12,797 nt of DNA from Bacilli bacterium (GTDB taxonomy: Bacteria > Bacillota_I > Bacilli_A > RF39 > UBA660): the NCBI GenBank assembly GCA_900771805.1, contig CAAGPL010000084.1, positions 1-12,797 on the forward strand, written 5' to 3'. Below the pieces are notes generated by a model. It had not been told where the DNA came from, made no database searches, and was given only the letters and a program-made list of their open reading frames with translations. Of the stretch, positions 7,621 through 12,797 are shown in pieces (the stretch's first letter is position 1; every line of letters starts with the position of its first letter). Made by a program: the position numbers and the translations under genes.

Positions 7621-8642
7621 AATTCTTTTTCCTTTTCTTTTAATAAGCATCTATTAAATTGGCAATTTGCTTCGTCACATTTAGTTTTGCAATCTAATTC
7701 ACTATTAATAAGTTTTTTTCTTAAGTTTTTTCTTTTTTCTCCATTCCAAATTTCTTTAAATGTTTGTACTTTTAAATCACCAATTTTATATATTTTTCTA
7801 TCTCTATGAATACTACAATCACAAGGATAAACAAAACCTGTCGGTGCATCTACAAATGAACAAAATGACGGATATAAGCATTTCAAATCAATATTGTTAT
7901 ATCTATCTCCTAGACTGCTTACTTTATTATTAAAAAAATCAATATTATCAGAAAGAAATTCTAATCCCAAAGAATTTGCTAAATTATTATAATAGTCCAA
8001 TTTATTATTATATTTTTCAATTTGGTCCTCTGTAAAAAATAAGGCATCATAATCCTTTATAACAATTGGATTAATGTAATCAAAATCAAAAGTCTTTTTC
8101 ATCATTATAAATTTTTCAAAATCATCTATATTTTTTTTATTTAATACATGATTTAAAACAATTTTCACTTCAGGCATATACTGCTTTATTAAATTAATAT
8201 TCGAAGTAACTTTATTCCATAATCCTTGCGTTCTTCTCAATGCATCATGAACTTCTGGTATGTGGCTATCAATCGAGAAAAATATAGCAACTATGTTGTA
8301 ATTAGACATTTTTTTAATCTTGGCTTCATCGATATTAAGACCATTTGATATTAATATTATTTTTATTTTTTTTTGCGTACAATAATCTAAATATTCAAAT
8401 ATATCATCATTTACGAATGGCTCACCTCCACCAGTAAAATGAATATATTGTGTGCCTAAAGAAGCTAACTCATCAATCAATGAAAAAACATTTATATTAC
8501 ATTTTTTCTCTTTATTTGTTCTTACTTCGCAAAATACACAATTGGCATTACATATATTTGACAAAGACAAATATACATAAAACGGTTTTTCATAATATTT
8601 AATTATTTCACGAGGAGATTTGTCTATCAACTTTAAATACAT
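7617..8642 (-). CDS. Radical SAM protein with SPASM-like Cys-rich C-terminus
   Basis: 341 residues. The radical SAM core is shown by CNANCVFC (C31, C35, C38; CxxxCxxC), which binds the [4Fe-4S] cluster that cleaves SAM, the SAM-contacting GGGEP (71-75), ILISNG (96-101) and FFSIDS (121-126). The tail has eight further cysteines (C255, C261, C274, C276, C318, C322, C327, C332) with GFVYPCDC and GDLKVQTFKEIWNG, the usual layout of a SPASM/Twitch domain holding auxiliary Fe-S clusters. Enzymes of this class modify peptides, sulfatases or small molecules. In blasticidin S biosynthesis BlsE is a radical SAM enzyme that decarboxylates cytosylglucuronate, and the glycosyltransferase gene immediately following makes a comparable role attractive. 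No precursor peptide gene is visible nearby, arguing against RiPP maturation. Start set by AGGAG nine bases upstream. Confidence 0.92.
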   Translation of the reverse strand: MYLKLIDKSPREIIKYYEKPFYVYLSLSNICNANCVFCEVRTNKEKKCNINVFSLIDELASLGTQYIHFTGGGEPFVNDDIFEYLDYCTQKKIKIILISNGLNIDEAKIKKMSNYNIVAIFFSIDSHIPEVHDALRRTQGLWNKVTSNINLIKQYMPEVKIVLNHVLNKKNIDDFEKFIMMKKTFDFDYINPIVIKDYDALFFTEDQIEKYNNKLDYYNNLANSLGLEFLSDNIDFFNNKVSSLGDRYNNIDLKCLYPSFCSFVDAPTGFVYPCDCSIHRDRKIYKIGDLKVQTFKEIWNGEKRKNLRKKLINSELDCKTKCDEANCQFNRCLLKEKEKEL

Positions 8643-8645
8643 TTT

Positions 8646-9125
8646 TTATTGCTCCTCTCTTAATTTCAATTCTTGATCTATTATCTCATTAATCTTATTT
8701 AACATTGTTAAATTTAAAAATTCGTTACATTTATGATAATGTGTTTCAGTTAAAGTATTTAATCCCATTAGAACAGGGGAATATTCAAAACCATCTTCAA
8801 CTAAAATATGCATTTTTTTCTTCATAGCTGATGCCCAACCTAGTTCTACATGAACTCCACCTGATATACCATTCGAGTTTTTGTTTCCTGGAATAACAAT
8901 TAATACATCACTTGACTTAACACCTTCAAAATCGCTTCTTGTACATTCCTCTGGACCTTTATGATTTAGCCCCCAATTTTCTCTTTTAATTGCTAAATAG
9001 TACTCACATCCTTTTTCTTCTAAATTTTCAACAAGTTTGTTGAAGAAAGTTTTATATTCATCTTTAATTTCATATTTGTTATTTTTACATAATCCCGTAA
9101 AAGGACACGAAATAAATACTTTCAT
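8646..9125 (-). CDS. Nucleoside 2-deoxyribosyltransferase-like protein, probable nucleotide N-glycosidase
   Basis: A 159-residue single-domain protein of the N-deoxyribosyltransferase/Rcl fold. It begins MKVFISCPFTG, the first strand and ligand loop; RSDFEGVKSSDVLIVIPG (63-80) carries the conserved Asp; and SGGVHVELGWASAMKKKMHILV (88-109) contains the family's catalytic glutamate, E94, and the Ser-Gly turn that binds the 5' group. Family members either exchange bases between deoxynucleosides or simply hydrolyse the N-glycosidic bond of nucleoside monophosphates (Rcl; BlsM and MilB, which act on CMP or hydroxymethyl-CMP in nucleoside antibiotic pathways). Given the glycosyltransferase two genes on, release of a free base from a nucleotide is the preferred inference. 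ATG preceded by AGGAGG with seven-base spacing, four bases after the upstream gene. Salvage metabolism is the alternative. Confidence 0.85.
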   Translation of the reverse strand: MKVFISCPFTGLCKNNKYEIKDEYKTFFNKLVENLEEKGCEYYLAIKRENWGLNHKGPEECTRSDFEGVKSSDVLIVIPGNKNSNGISGGVHVELGWASAMKKKMHILVEDGFEYSPVLMGLNTLTETHYHKCNEFLNLTMLNKINEIIDQELKLREEQ

Positions 9126-9129
9126 TAAT

Positions 9130-9699
9130 TTACCTCCTCTTTTGTAATAATTTCTTGCATATTTGTTCTTCAGTTGGTTTATTTGAATTTATTTGTTCTC
9201 TAATAGAATTTTTCAATAATTCATAATCAGTGCCATTCTTTATATCATTGTAATACTCATTTGTAGAAATATTGAAAACATCACAAATCATTTCACCACT
9301 GTAATTTAATAATGTAGCCAAATCAATAAATACTTTTCCAATATTATCTCTTATAGTATCTTTTGCATAAATAGCATCTGTACCATCATAATTAATAAAC
9401 TTCATATAATCATAAAATCCTGAGACTCTTTTACCTGTTTCCAAATCATATACGTAATAACCTTCGCCAGAATTATTACTTCTAATTATCACGCTTTTTT
9501 TTGAACTAGGTTCTACTAGATTTCCTAGATTCGAATTAATCACTGAAATTCCAGATTTTTCGGTTCGAATGTGACTATAACTAGGTATTTTATTTCTTTG
9601 ATTTCCAATATTTATTGCAATCATATAATTATTTTCTCCACAATTTATAGTATCAAGAATTTCTCCATTTTTAGCTAAAGCTCCAAATAACATTGGCAT
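9130..9699 (-). CDS. Uncharacterised 189-residue operon protein
   Basis: I do not recognise this protein. It is soluble, with no signal peptide, membrane helix or metal-binding cysteine cluster. The first half looks beta-rich with SVINSNLG, VIIRSNNSGEG and YYVYDLETGKRVSGFYDYM; the last resembles loosely the 'tG..v....Yd.v..f' pattern of WG-type beta repeats. The second half is more helical and charged, ending KKLLQKRR. The gene is clearly real: ATG at 9699 preceded by AGGAGG, two bases after the PHP gene and four bases before the hydrolase gene, so it belongs to the operon's first segment. Its place between two predicted nucleotide-handling hydrolases suggests a role in early steps, but nothing in its residues shows a catalytic site. 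Confidence 0.8.
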   Translation of the reverse strand: MPMLFGALAKNGEILDTINCGENNYMIAINIGNQRNKIPSYSHIRTEKSGISVINSNLGNLVEPSSKKSVIIRSNNSGEGYYVYDLETGKRVSGFYDYMKFINYDGTDAIYAKDTIRDNIGKVFIDLATLLNYSGEMICDVFNISTNEYYNDIKNGTDYELLKNSIREQINSNKPTEEQICKKLLQKRR

Positions 9700-9701
9700 A
9701 T

Positions 9702-10589
9702 TTACTTATTCCTCCTAAAATCTTTTTTTAATGATAATAATTTATTTGTCAAAGACGTTTCCTCTATACACAAATTATTATCAATTCCTTTACCTATCAT
9801 TCTTCCATCTGAATTAAAATCCCTATGAAAATCACTACCAACAGACTGTAATAAATTAAATTTATCTGCTAACTGCATTAAATACAAGCTATCACCTACA
9901 CTACAATCGGATTGATAGACTTTTATGCCGTCTATTCCCAAGTCACTTAATTTGGATATTATATTTGTTACCTCATCCCTAGTAAGTTTATAAGCCATTG
10001 GATGTGCTACAACAACAAAACCATCGGCACTATGTATAGCATCAATTACTCGTTGAACTTCCAAATCATAATCTGGTCCATAACTGAATCTATTATTTTT
10101 GAAATAATCTCTGTAATAATTAATAACATCCATTGAATAATTATCTTGTTCTAAACATTTTATAAATTCTCTATCAAACCAACAATATCTTTCCATATTG
10201 ATTCTAGATAGACTCTCTTCTGGTAAATTTAAAAGCTTCATTTTTGCAAAATTTAGTAGTTTTATATGTGCTGCAACTCGTTTCTCTTTCATTTCCTGTA
10301 ATAAATTCAGCATTTTGATATTATTTTCGTCAAATCCATAACCAAGAATATGAAGTTTAATCTTTTTATTATTTAGCATAATATAAGATGAAAACTCAAC
10401 ACCTGCTATGCCATGCATTCCAAATTTTAGGTTTTCCTTAAATTCTGGCAAACCACAAATTGAATCATGATCACTGATTGCAATAAGACTTGTATCATTT
10501 TTACTTGCCATTTCAACTATTTCTTTTGGTGAAAAATAACCATCGGAATTAGTTGTGTGAATGTGTAAATCAATATAATTTTTATCCAT
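9702..10589 (-). CDS. PHP-domain metal-dependent phosphoesterase
   Basis: 295 residues forming one PHP domain of the group that includes YciV/RNase AM-like and 3',5'-bisphosphate nucleotidases. All expected metal ligands are visible: DLHIHTTNSDG (H9, H11, D16), SDHD (D40, H41), GVEFSS (E65), LHILGYG (H80), VVVAHP (H196), and GSDFH (D253, H255). The family hydrolyses phosphate esters of nucleotides, short oligonucleotides or histidinol phosphate with two or three divalent metals. It is the first gene of the ten-gene operon, start set by AGGTGGG five or six bases upstream. Within a nucleotide-using pathway it may remove a phosphate from a nucleotide or phosphorylated intermediate, which is inference. 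A housekeeping phosphoesterase carried at the head of the operon is possible. Confidence 0.88.
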   Translation of the reverse strand: MDKNYIDLHIHTTNSDGYFSPKEIVEMASKNDTSLIAISDHDSICGLPEFKENLKFGMHGIAGVEFSSYIMLNNKKIKLHILGYGFDENNIKMLNLLQEMKEKRVAAHIKLLNFAKMKLLNLPEESLSRINMERYCWFDREFIKCLEQDNYSMDVINYYRDYFKNNRFSYGPDYDLEVQRVIDAIHSADGFVVVAHPMAYKLTRDEVTNIISKLSDLGIDGIKVYQSDCSVGDSLYLMQLADKFNLLQSVGSDFHRDFNSDGRMIGKGIDNNLCIEETSLTNKLLSLKKDFRRNK

Positions 10590-10607
10590 TTTTTCCCACC
10601 TAATCTA

Positions 10608-10637
10608 ATTATAATGTTTCTTTTATTTTTTTACCAA
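10608..10637 (-). promoter_or_regulatory. Putative promoter of the ten-gene operon
   Basis: On the minus strand TTGGTA (10632-10637), an 18-base spacer and a perfect TATAAT (10608-10613) precede the PHP gene. The predicted start lies only about 11 bases before the ATG, just upstream of the AGGTGGG ribosome binding site, giving an unusually short leader. It lies directly after the LysR gene terminator, as expected for a separately controlled operon. Confidence 0.45.
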
Positions 10638-10645
10638 TACCAATT

Positions 10646-10662
10646 ATTTATATACTATAAGT
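10646..10662. promoter_or_regulatory. Possible LysR-type operator
   Basis: An interrupted near-dyad, ATTTATA-N3-TATAAGT with one mismatch, sits just upstream of the putative operon -35 element. Position and partial symmetry fit the AT-rich T-N11-A sites bound by LysR-type activators, but so AT-rich a match may be chance. Confidence 0.25.
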
Positions 10663-10676
10663 AATAATTATAATAG

Positions 10677-10708
10677 AAAAAAACAGGTTCAACATTCTGA
10701 ATCTGTTT
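10677..10708 (-). terminator. Intrinsic terminator overlapping the LysR stop codon
   Basis: On the minus strand a ten-pair stem (arms 10699-10708 and 10681-10690, one G-T pair) with an eight-base loop is followed by a run of T. The upstream arm lies within the last codons and the TGA stop (10691-10689) sits at the base of the loop and arm, so the terminator is embedded in the coding end. It separates the LysR transcript from the biosynthetic operon. Confidence 0.8.
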
Positions 10709-11597
10709 TTCTATTAAAATATTTTATTAATTCTAAAACTATACTGCTATTATATTTTTTATGGTAAGCGATACTTAATGGTGTTACTATGTTATCAATA
10801 TCAACTTTTATTTCATATAAATTGCCAGATTTTAAATCATCCAAAACGAACTCTTTTATCATCCAACCAATTCCTATTCCTTGATTTATAATTTCTTTTG
10901 ATATTGATGAGGAATTTGCTTCAATTAATGGCTCTAGTAAAATATTTTTTTTATCAAAAAAATAATCAATCATTTTTCTGTTGTAAGTAGTGGAACTCGG
11001 TAGAATTAATGGATATTTTATTAGTTCGTCAGGGGTTATTACTCCTTTTTCTGAGAGAGCCTTATATTTTCGGCTACCAACGAAACAACCATCTAAATCC
11101 ATAACCTTACGAACTTTTATTATTTCACTATCAACATTCGACATATCAGTATCTATAACAATATCAAGTTCTCTTTTCAATAACATTTTCAACATTTCAT
11201 CCGATTTTTTATTAAATATTCTAATTTTGACATTTGGATATCTTTCATTAAATTTTTTGAAATAATTTACAAAGTAGAAAGTACCAACATGAGTAGGAAC
11301 ACCTATGTTTATAACTTTTTCTTGTGATGCTTTAATTTGAGAAATTAAATTTTCATTTGATTTTGCTAAATTAACTAAATGCTCGGCATAATAATATACA
11401 AGTTCTCCAACTTCTGTCAAATTAATTCCTTTATTTGAACGCTGAAAAAGTTCAACATTTAATTGATCTTCTAATTTTTTTACTGCTTGTGTAACTGCTG
11501 GTTGTGATATACATAGTTCTTCAGATGCTTTTGTGAAATTGTTACATTTTGCAACAATATAAAAGGTTTTATACAAATTTAAATCTACATTATACAT
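10689..11597 (-). CDS. LysR-type transcriptional regulator
   Basis: A 302-residue regulator of usual LysR length. The N-terminal winged helix-turn-helix is clear: LNLYKTFYIVAKCNNFTKASEELCISQPAVTQAVKKLE (6-43), then LFQRSNKGINLTEVGE (50-65). A linker helix leads to the effector-binding domain starting near VINIGVPTH (95-103), with LILPSSTTYN and GIGIGWMI in its second lobe. It probably controls the ten-gene operon whose promoter follows immediately. Unusually for this family it points the same way as its presumed target rather than divergently. The ATG at 11597 follows AGGAGG by five bases. Its own transcript starts at a near-consensus promoter and passes a terminator-like hairpin before the gene. 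Effector unknown; a pathway intermediate is plausible. Confidence 0.93.
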   Translation of the reverse strand: MYNVDLNLYKTFYIVAKCNNFTKASEELCISQPAVTQAVKKLEDQLNVELFQRSNKGINLTEVGELVYYYAEHLVNLAKSNENLISQIKASQEKVINIGVPTHVGTFYFVNYFKKFNERYPNVKIRIFNKKSDEMLKMLLKRELDIVIDTDMSNVDSEIIKVRKVMDLDGCFVGSRKYKALSEKGVITPDELIKYPLILPSSTTYNRKMIDYFFDKKNILLEPLIEANSSSISKEIINQGIGIGWMIKEFVLDDLKSGNLYEIKVDIDNIVTPLSIAYHKKYNSSIVLELIKYFNRKTDSEC

Positions 11598-11629
11598 TTT
11601 ATCCTCCTTACATAATATAATTTTATTAC

Positions 11630-11656
11630 AAAAAAAGGGAACCTAAAATCAGGTCC
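11630..11656 (-). terminator. Leader terminator/attenuator before the LysR gene
   Basis: The minus strand has GGACCT (11651-11656), a six-base loop, AGGTTCC (11638-11644) and then seven T (11630-11636). Six pairs form, the fifth being G-T, with further pairing outside a mismatch. It stands between the promoter at 11719-11747 and the LysR ribosome binding site, so it would stop transcripts after about 80 bases unless bypassed. It can be read as an attenuator or as the end of a short RNA. Confidence 0.65.
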
Positions 11657-11718
11657 ACCTCCTCCAAAACATAAACAAAATATCAAAAATAAAACTTTTT
11701 AAAACTCAACTAATCGTA

Positions 11719-11747
11719 ATTATAACATTTTTTACTTGTTAAGTCAA
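11719..11747 (-). promoter_or_regulatory. Sigma-A-type promoter of the LysR gene
   Basis: The minus strand reads TTGACT (11742-11747), a 17-base spacer, and TATAAT (11719-11724), one base from consensus with ideal spacing. The predicted start near 11712 leaves a leader of about 115 bases. Short inverted arms TAACA (11723-11727) and TGTTA (11737-11741) lie in the spacer and could be an operator. Confidence 0.8.
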
Positions 11748-11761
11748 TAAATTAGCGCATC

Positions 11762-11785
11762 AAAAACAACAAACTTGTTGTTTTT
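11762..11785. repeat. Perfect 24-base inverted repeat
   Basis: Eleven-base arms AAAAACAACAA and TTGTTGTTTTT flank a two-base centre (AC). It lies 15 bases upstream of the LysR -35 element. The central spacing suits a dimeric repressor site; the T-run could also give weak bidirectional termination. One of the small XRE proteins next door is a possible binder. Confidence 0.7.
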
Positions 11786-11798
11786 ATATTAAAAAGAT

Positions 11799-11814
11799 AA
11801 TATACATGTATATT
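11799..11814. repeat. Perfect 16-base palindrome
   Basis: AATATACATGTATATT is self-complementary without a spacer. It lies 13 bases from the 24-base inverted repeat, upstream of the LysR promoter. Helix-turn-helix repressors of the Cro/C1 type bind such sites; its function here is not shown. Confidence 0.6.
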
Positions 11815-11880
11815 TTATAGAATACGATTATTTGACAATATATAACCAATAAAGTTGTTGTGGAGTTATAGATATTATAT

Positions 11881-11910
11881 ATAAAAAAATAGCTATTATC
11901 ATTAGCTATT
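11881..11910 (-). terminator. Intrinsic terminator after the small XRE regulator
   Basis: On the minus strand AATAGCTA (11903-11910), a seven-base loop and TAGCTATT (11888-11895) form a perfect eight-pair stem followed by five more T. It lies 25 bases beyond the stop codon of the XRE gene and isolates it from the LysR transcript. Confidence 0.8.
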
Positions 11911-11935
11911 ATATCTTTTATCATTTTATTTAATA

Positions 11936-12166
11936 TTACTTCTGCTCATTATCTTTTTTTCTGGACACTAACAATAGTGATGGATCTATATTCAAACCAT
12001 TGGCTACTTTTTCAATTGTCTCCAGCGTAGCTTTTCTTCCAGTCCGTTCTATCTCTCCAATATAATTAGTACTTACTCCAGATAGTTTTGCTAAAGATTC
12101 TTGAGTCAATTTTAATTGCTTTCTGTAATATTTAACATTTTCCTTAAAGACATCTTTTAAACTCAT
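11936..12166 (-). CDS. Small XRE (Cro/C1-type) transcriptional regulator
   Basis: A 76-residue protein that is almost entirely one Cro/C1 helix-turn-helix domain: VKYYRKQLKLTQESLAKLSG (11-30) and VSTNYIGEIER (31-41) with the recognition helix, then LETIEKVANGLNIDPSLLL (48-66). It would act as a dimeric DNA-binding repressor or activator. I chose the ATG at 12166, preceded by GAGGT at eight bases; a longer in-frame reading from 12235 adds 23 residues unlike the family and has no ribosome binding site. It is followed by its own terminator. It may bind the palindromes downstream of it, including near its own region; its link to the biosynthetic operon is unknown. Confidence 0.9.
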   Translation of the reverse strand: MSLKDVFKENVKYYRKQLKLTQESLAKLSGVSTNYIGEIERTGRKATLETIEKVANGLNIDPSLLLVSRKKDNEQK

Positions 12167-12330
12167 TATATATCTAACCTCAATTTGTTTTCCATCATAT
12201 AATACCATATTACAATAAACTATTAAATGTAACATACTATTTATAAATTTAATCTGTGCAATATATATTGATATACTAAACTCTAAGATAGATAAAAAGA
12301 CAGTTTGATTGCCGATATATTCTCAAAAAC

Positions 12331-12360
12331 TTGACATCCATCTTGAATAGATATTATTAT
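12331..12360 (+). promoter_or_regulatory. Possible antisense promoter
   Basis: The plus strand has a perfect TTGACA (12331-12336) and TATTAT (12355-12360) separated by 18 bases. It points toward 12408-12701 and would make RNA antisense to that gene; no plus-strand coding sequence follows. It overlaps the putative minus-strand promoter at 12356-12383. Confidence 0.35.
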
Positions 12361-12383
12361 ATATACAAAGATGATATGTGAAA
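12356..12383 (-). promoter_or_regulatory. Putative promoter of the 76-residue XRE gene
   Basis: TTTCAC (12378-12383), a 16-base spacer and TATAAT (12356-12361) on the minus strand. It would give a leader of about 180 bases before the ATG at 12166, with no clear hairpin in it. A closer but poorer promoter may exist instead. Confidence 0.4.
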
Positions 12384-12390
12384 TTTTAAT

Positions 12391-12414
12391 TACTTAACGG
12401 GTCAATTTTAAGTA
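12391..12414. repeat. Inverted repeat across the stop codon of the 97-residue regulator
   Basis: Seven-base arms TACTTAA and TTAAGTA with a ten-base spacer; one arm contains the TAA stop. No T-run follows on the minus strand, so termination would be weak. Function unclear. Confidence 0.35.
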
Positions 12415-12701
12415 TTGTTTTGCAAATTCATCTTTTTTTCTGGTGGAATATATTCTATTATTTCCTTTGGATCTATTCCACAAGCCACTAATACGTAAGT
12501 TATTCTGGCTAAAACATCTTTATCAATTCTAACAATTCTATCCTCATAATATTTTTTTACAATTTCATGATTTAAACCTGTTAATCTTCGCATTTTTGAT
12601 ATTGATATTCCAGCTTTATCCATAGCAGCTCCAATGTTACAAACATAGTGTCCATAATTGCCTAGCATTTCTAATATGTCCATTTTATATTGTCTTTCCA
12701 A
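12408..12701 (-). CDS. Small Cro/C1-type helix-turn-helix protein with TTG start
   Basis: 97 residues. The central part, IGAAMDKAGISISKMRRLTG (23-42) followed by LNHEIVKKYYEDRIVRIDKDVLARITYVLVACGID (43-77), fits a Cro/C1-type helix-turn-helix of the 'HTH_26' sort: a helix pair, then a helix beginning 'D.dvLarI...L.CgidP'. A short C-terminal tail follows (IIEYIPPEKK). The start codon is TTG at 12701: AGGAGG stands seven bases upstream, whereas the first ATG, six codons in, is 25 bases from it. It would bind DNA as a small regulator; the target is not evident. It is read in the same direction as the other XRE gene, 241 bases ahead of it. Confidence 0.85.
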   Translation of the reverse strand: MERQYKMDILEMLGNYGHYVCNIGAAMDKAGISISKMRRLTGLNHEIVKKYYEDRIVRIDKDVLARITYVLVACGIDPKEIIEYIPPEKKMNLQNNT

Positions 12702-12739
12702 TATTTTACCTCCTTTCTATATACCAGCAATTTTACAAT

Positions 12740-12768
12740 ATAATAGTATCACAAATAAGACTTTTAAA
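12740..12768 (-). promoter_or_regulatory. Putative promoter of the 97-residue regulator
   Basis: TTTAAA (12763-12768), a 17-base spacer and TATTAT (12740-12745) on the minus strand, about 32 bases upstream of the translated region after the predicted start. The -10 is good, the -35 moderate. Beyond it, to the window edge, no gene is seen. Confidence 0.4.
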
Positions 12769-12797
12769 TTAGGCTCTTGTTTGTTGGTCGTATTTGT

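Larger units (their letters stand above)
11598..11935. other. Regulatory intergenic region of 338 bases
   Basis: No credible gene on either strand. From high to low coordinate it holds the terminator of the small XRE gene (11881-11910), an AT-rich stretch, two perfect palindromes (11799-11814 and 11762-11785), the LysR promoter and a leader with an attenuator-like hairpin. It is the densest regulatory stretch of the window. Confidence 0.7.

Noticed and set aside
7617..8642. RiPP (modified peptide) cluster centred on the radical SAM/SPASM gene
   Set aside because: No short precursor peptide, protease or peptide exporter was found near it on either strand.
1793..10589. Surface glycan or capsule modification locus
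   Set aside because: Aminotransferase, GT and FemAB-like genes could fit, but there is no flippase, polymerase, membrane GT or nucleotide-sugar synthase, and the nucleotide N-glycosidase and radical SAM/SPASM genes are unusual there. Kept only as the main alternative.
10990..11265. Plus-strand open frame opposite the LysR gene
   Set aside because: Mirror frame of the effector-binding domain; hydrophobic composition reflects the AT-rich complement, not a membrane protein.
11630..11672. T-box-like string (AGGTGGACC followed by a TCCCTTTTTTT terminator) in the LysR leader
   Set aside because: The conserved T-box sequence needs GGTGGNACC; here one base is missing, and with the start near 11712 there is no room for a specifier stem. 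A LysR gene is also not a usual T-box target.
12167..12235. N-terminal extension of the 76-residue XRE protein
   Set aside because: No ribosome binding site for the upstream start and the added residues are unlike the family; GAGGT before the ATG at 12166 decides the start.

Overview
The window is a very AT-rich stretch with strong AGGAGG-type ribosome binding sites and mostly sigma-A-like promoters. UGA is used as a stop codon and UGG for Trp, so this is the standard bacterial code. All of this points to a low-GC Bacillota (Clostridia or Bacilli-like) chromosome, not a Mycoplasma. Every gene I accept lies on the minus strand, so transcription runs from high to low coordinates. No tRNA, rRNA, CRISPR array, transposase or integrase was seen.

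Layout in the direction of transcription: (1) 12797-11881, two small helix-turn-helix regulators with short spacers; the second ends in a clear intrinsic terminator. (2) 11880-11598, a gene-free stretch with two perfect palindromes, a near-consensus promoter (TTGACT-N17-TATAAT) and a transcription-attenuator-like hairpin ahead of a LysR-type regulator (11597-10689), which has a terminator overlapping its stop codon. (3) 10589-1793, a compact ten-gene operon with gaps of 11 bases or fewer and four stop/start overlaps. Its order is PHP-type phosphoesterase, unknown 189-residue protein, nucleoside deoxyribosyltransferase-like N-glycosidase, radical SAM protein with a SPASM-like Cys tail, GT-B glycosyltransferase resembling cytosylglucuronate synthase, DegT/StrS-type PLP aminotransferase, two divergent GNAT/FemAB-fold transferases, SAM methyltransferase, and a second, shortened DegT-type protein. 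(4) 1697-30, an ABC-F ATPase with its own extended -10 promoter inside an inverted repeat.

The main interpretation, which is inference, is that the operon makes a small molecule of the hexopyranosyl-cytosine nucleoside type (blasticidin S, mildiomycin, gougerotin). In those known pathways a deoxyribosyltransferase-like hydrolase frees the base from CMP, a GT-B enzyme joins it to glucuronate, a radical SAM enzyme and a PLP enzyme reshape and aminate the sugar, and amino acids and methyl groups are added. The same enzyme classes sit here side by side. Two aminoacyltransferase candidates plus one methyltransferase would suit a product with two acyl units and one methyl. Such nucleosides bind the ribosomal peptidyl transferase centre, where antibiotic-resistance ABC-F proteins act, so the adjacent ABC-F gene is a candidate self-protection gene. 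No exporter, glucuronate-forming enzyme or amidase is visible, so the pathway is incomplete within the window or relies on host metabolism.

I saw the sequence only, without searches. Family calls rest on motifs; substrates are inferred from gene company.
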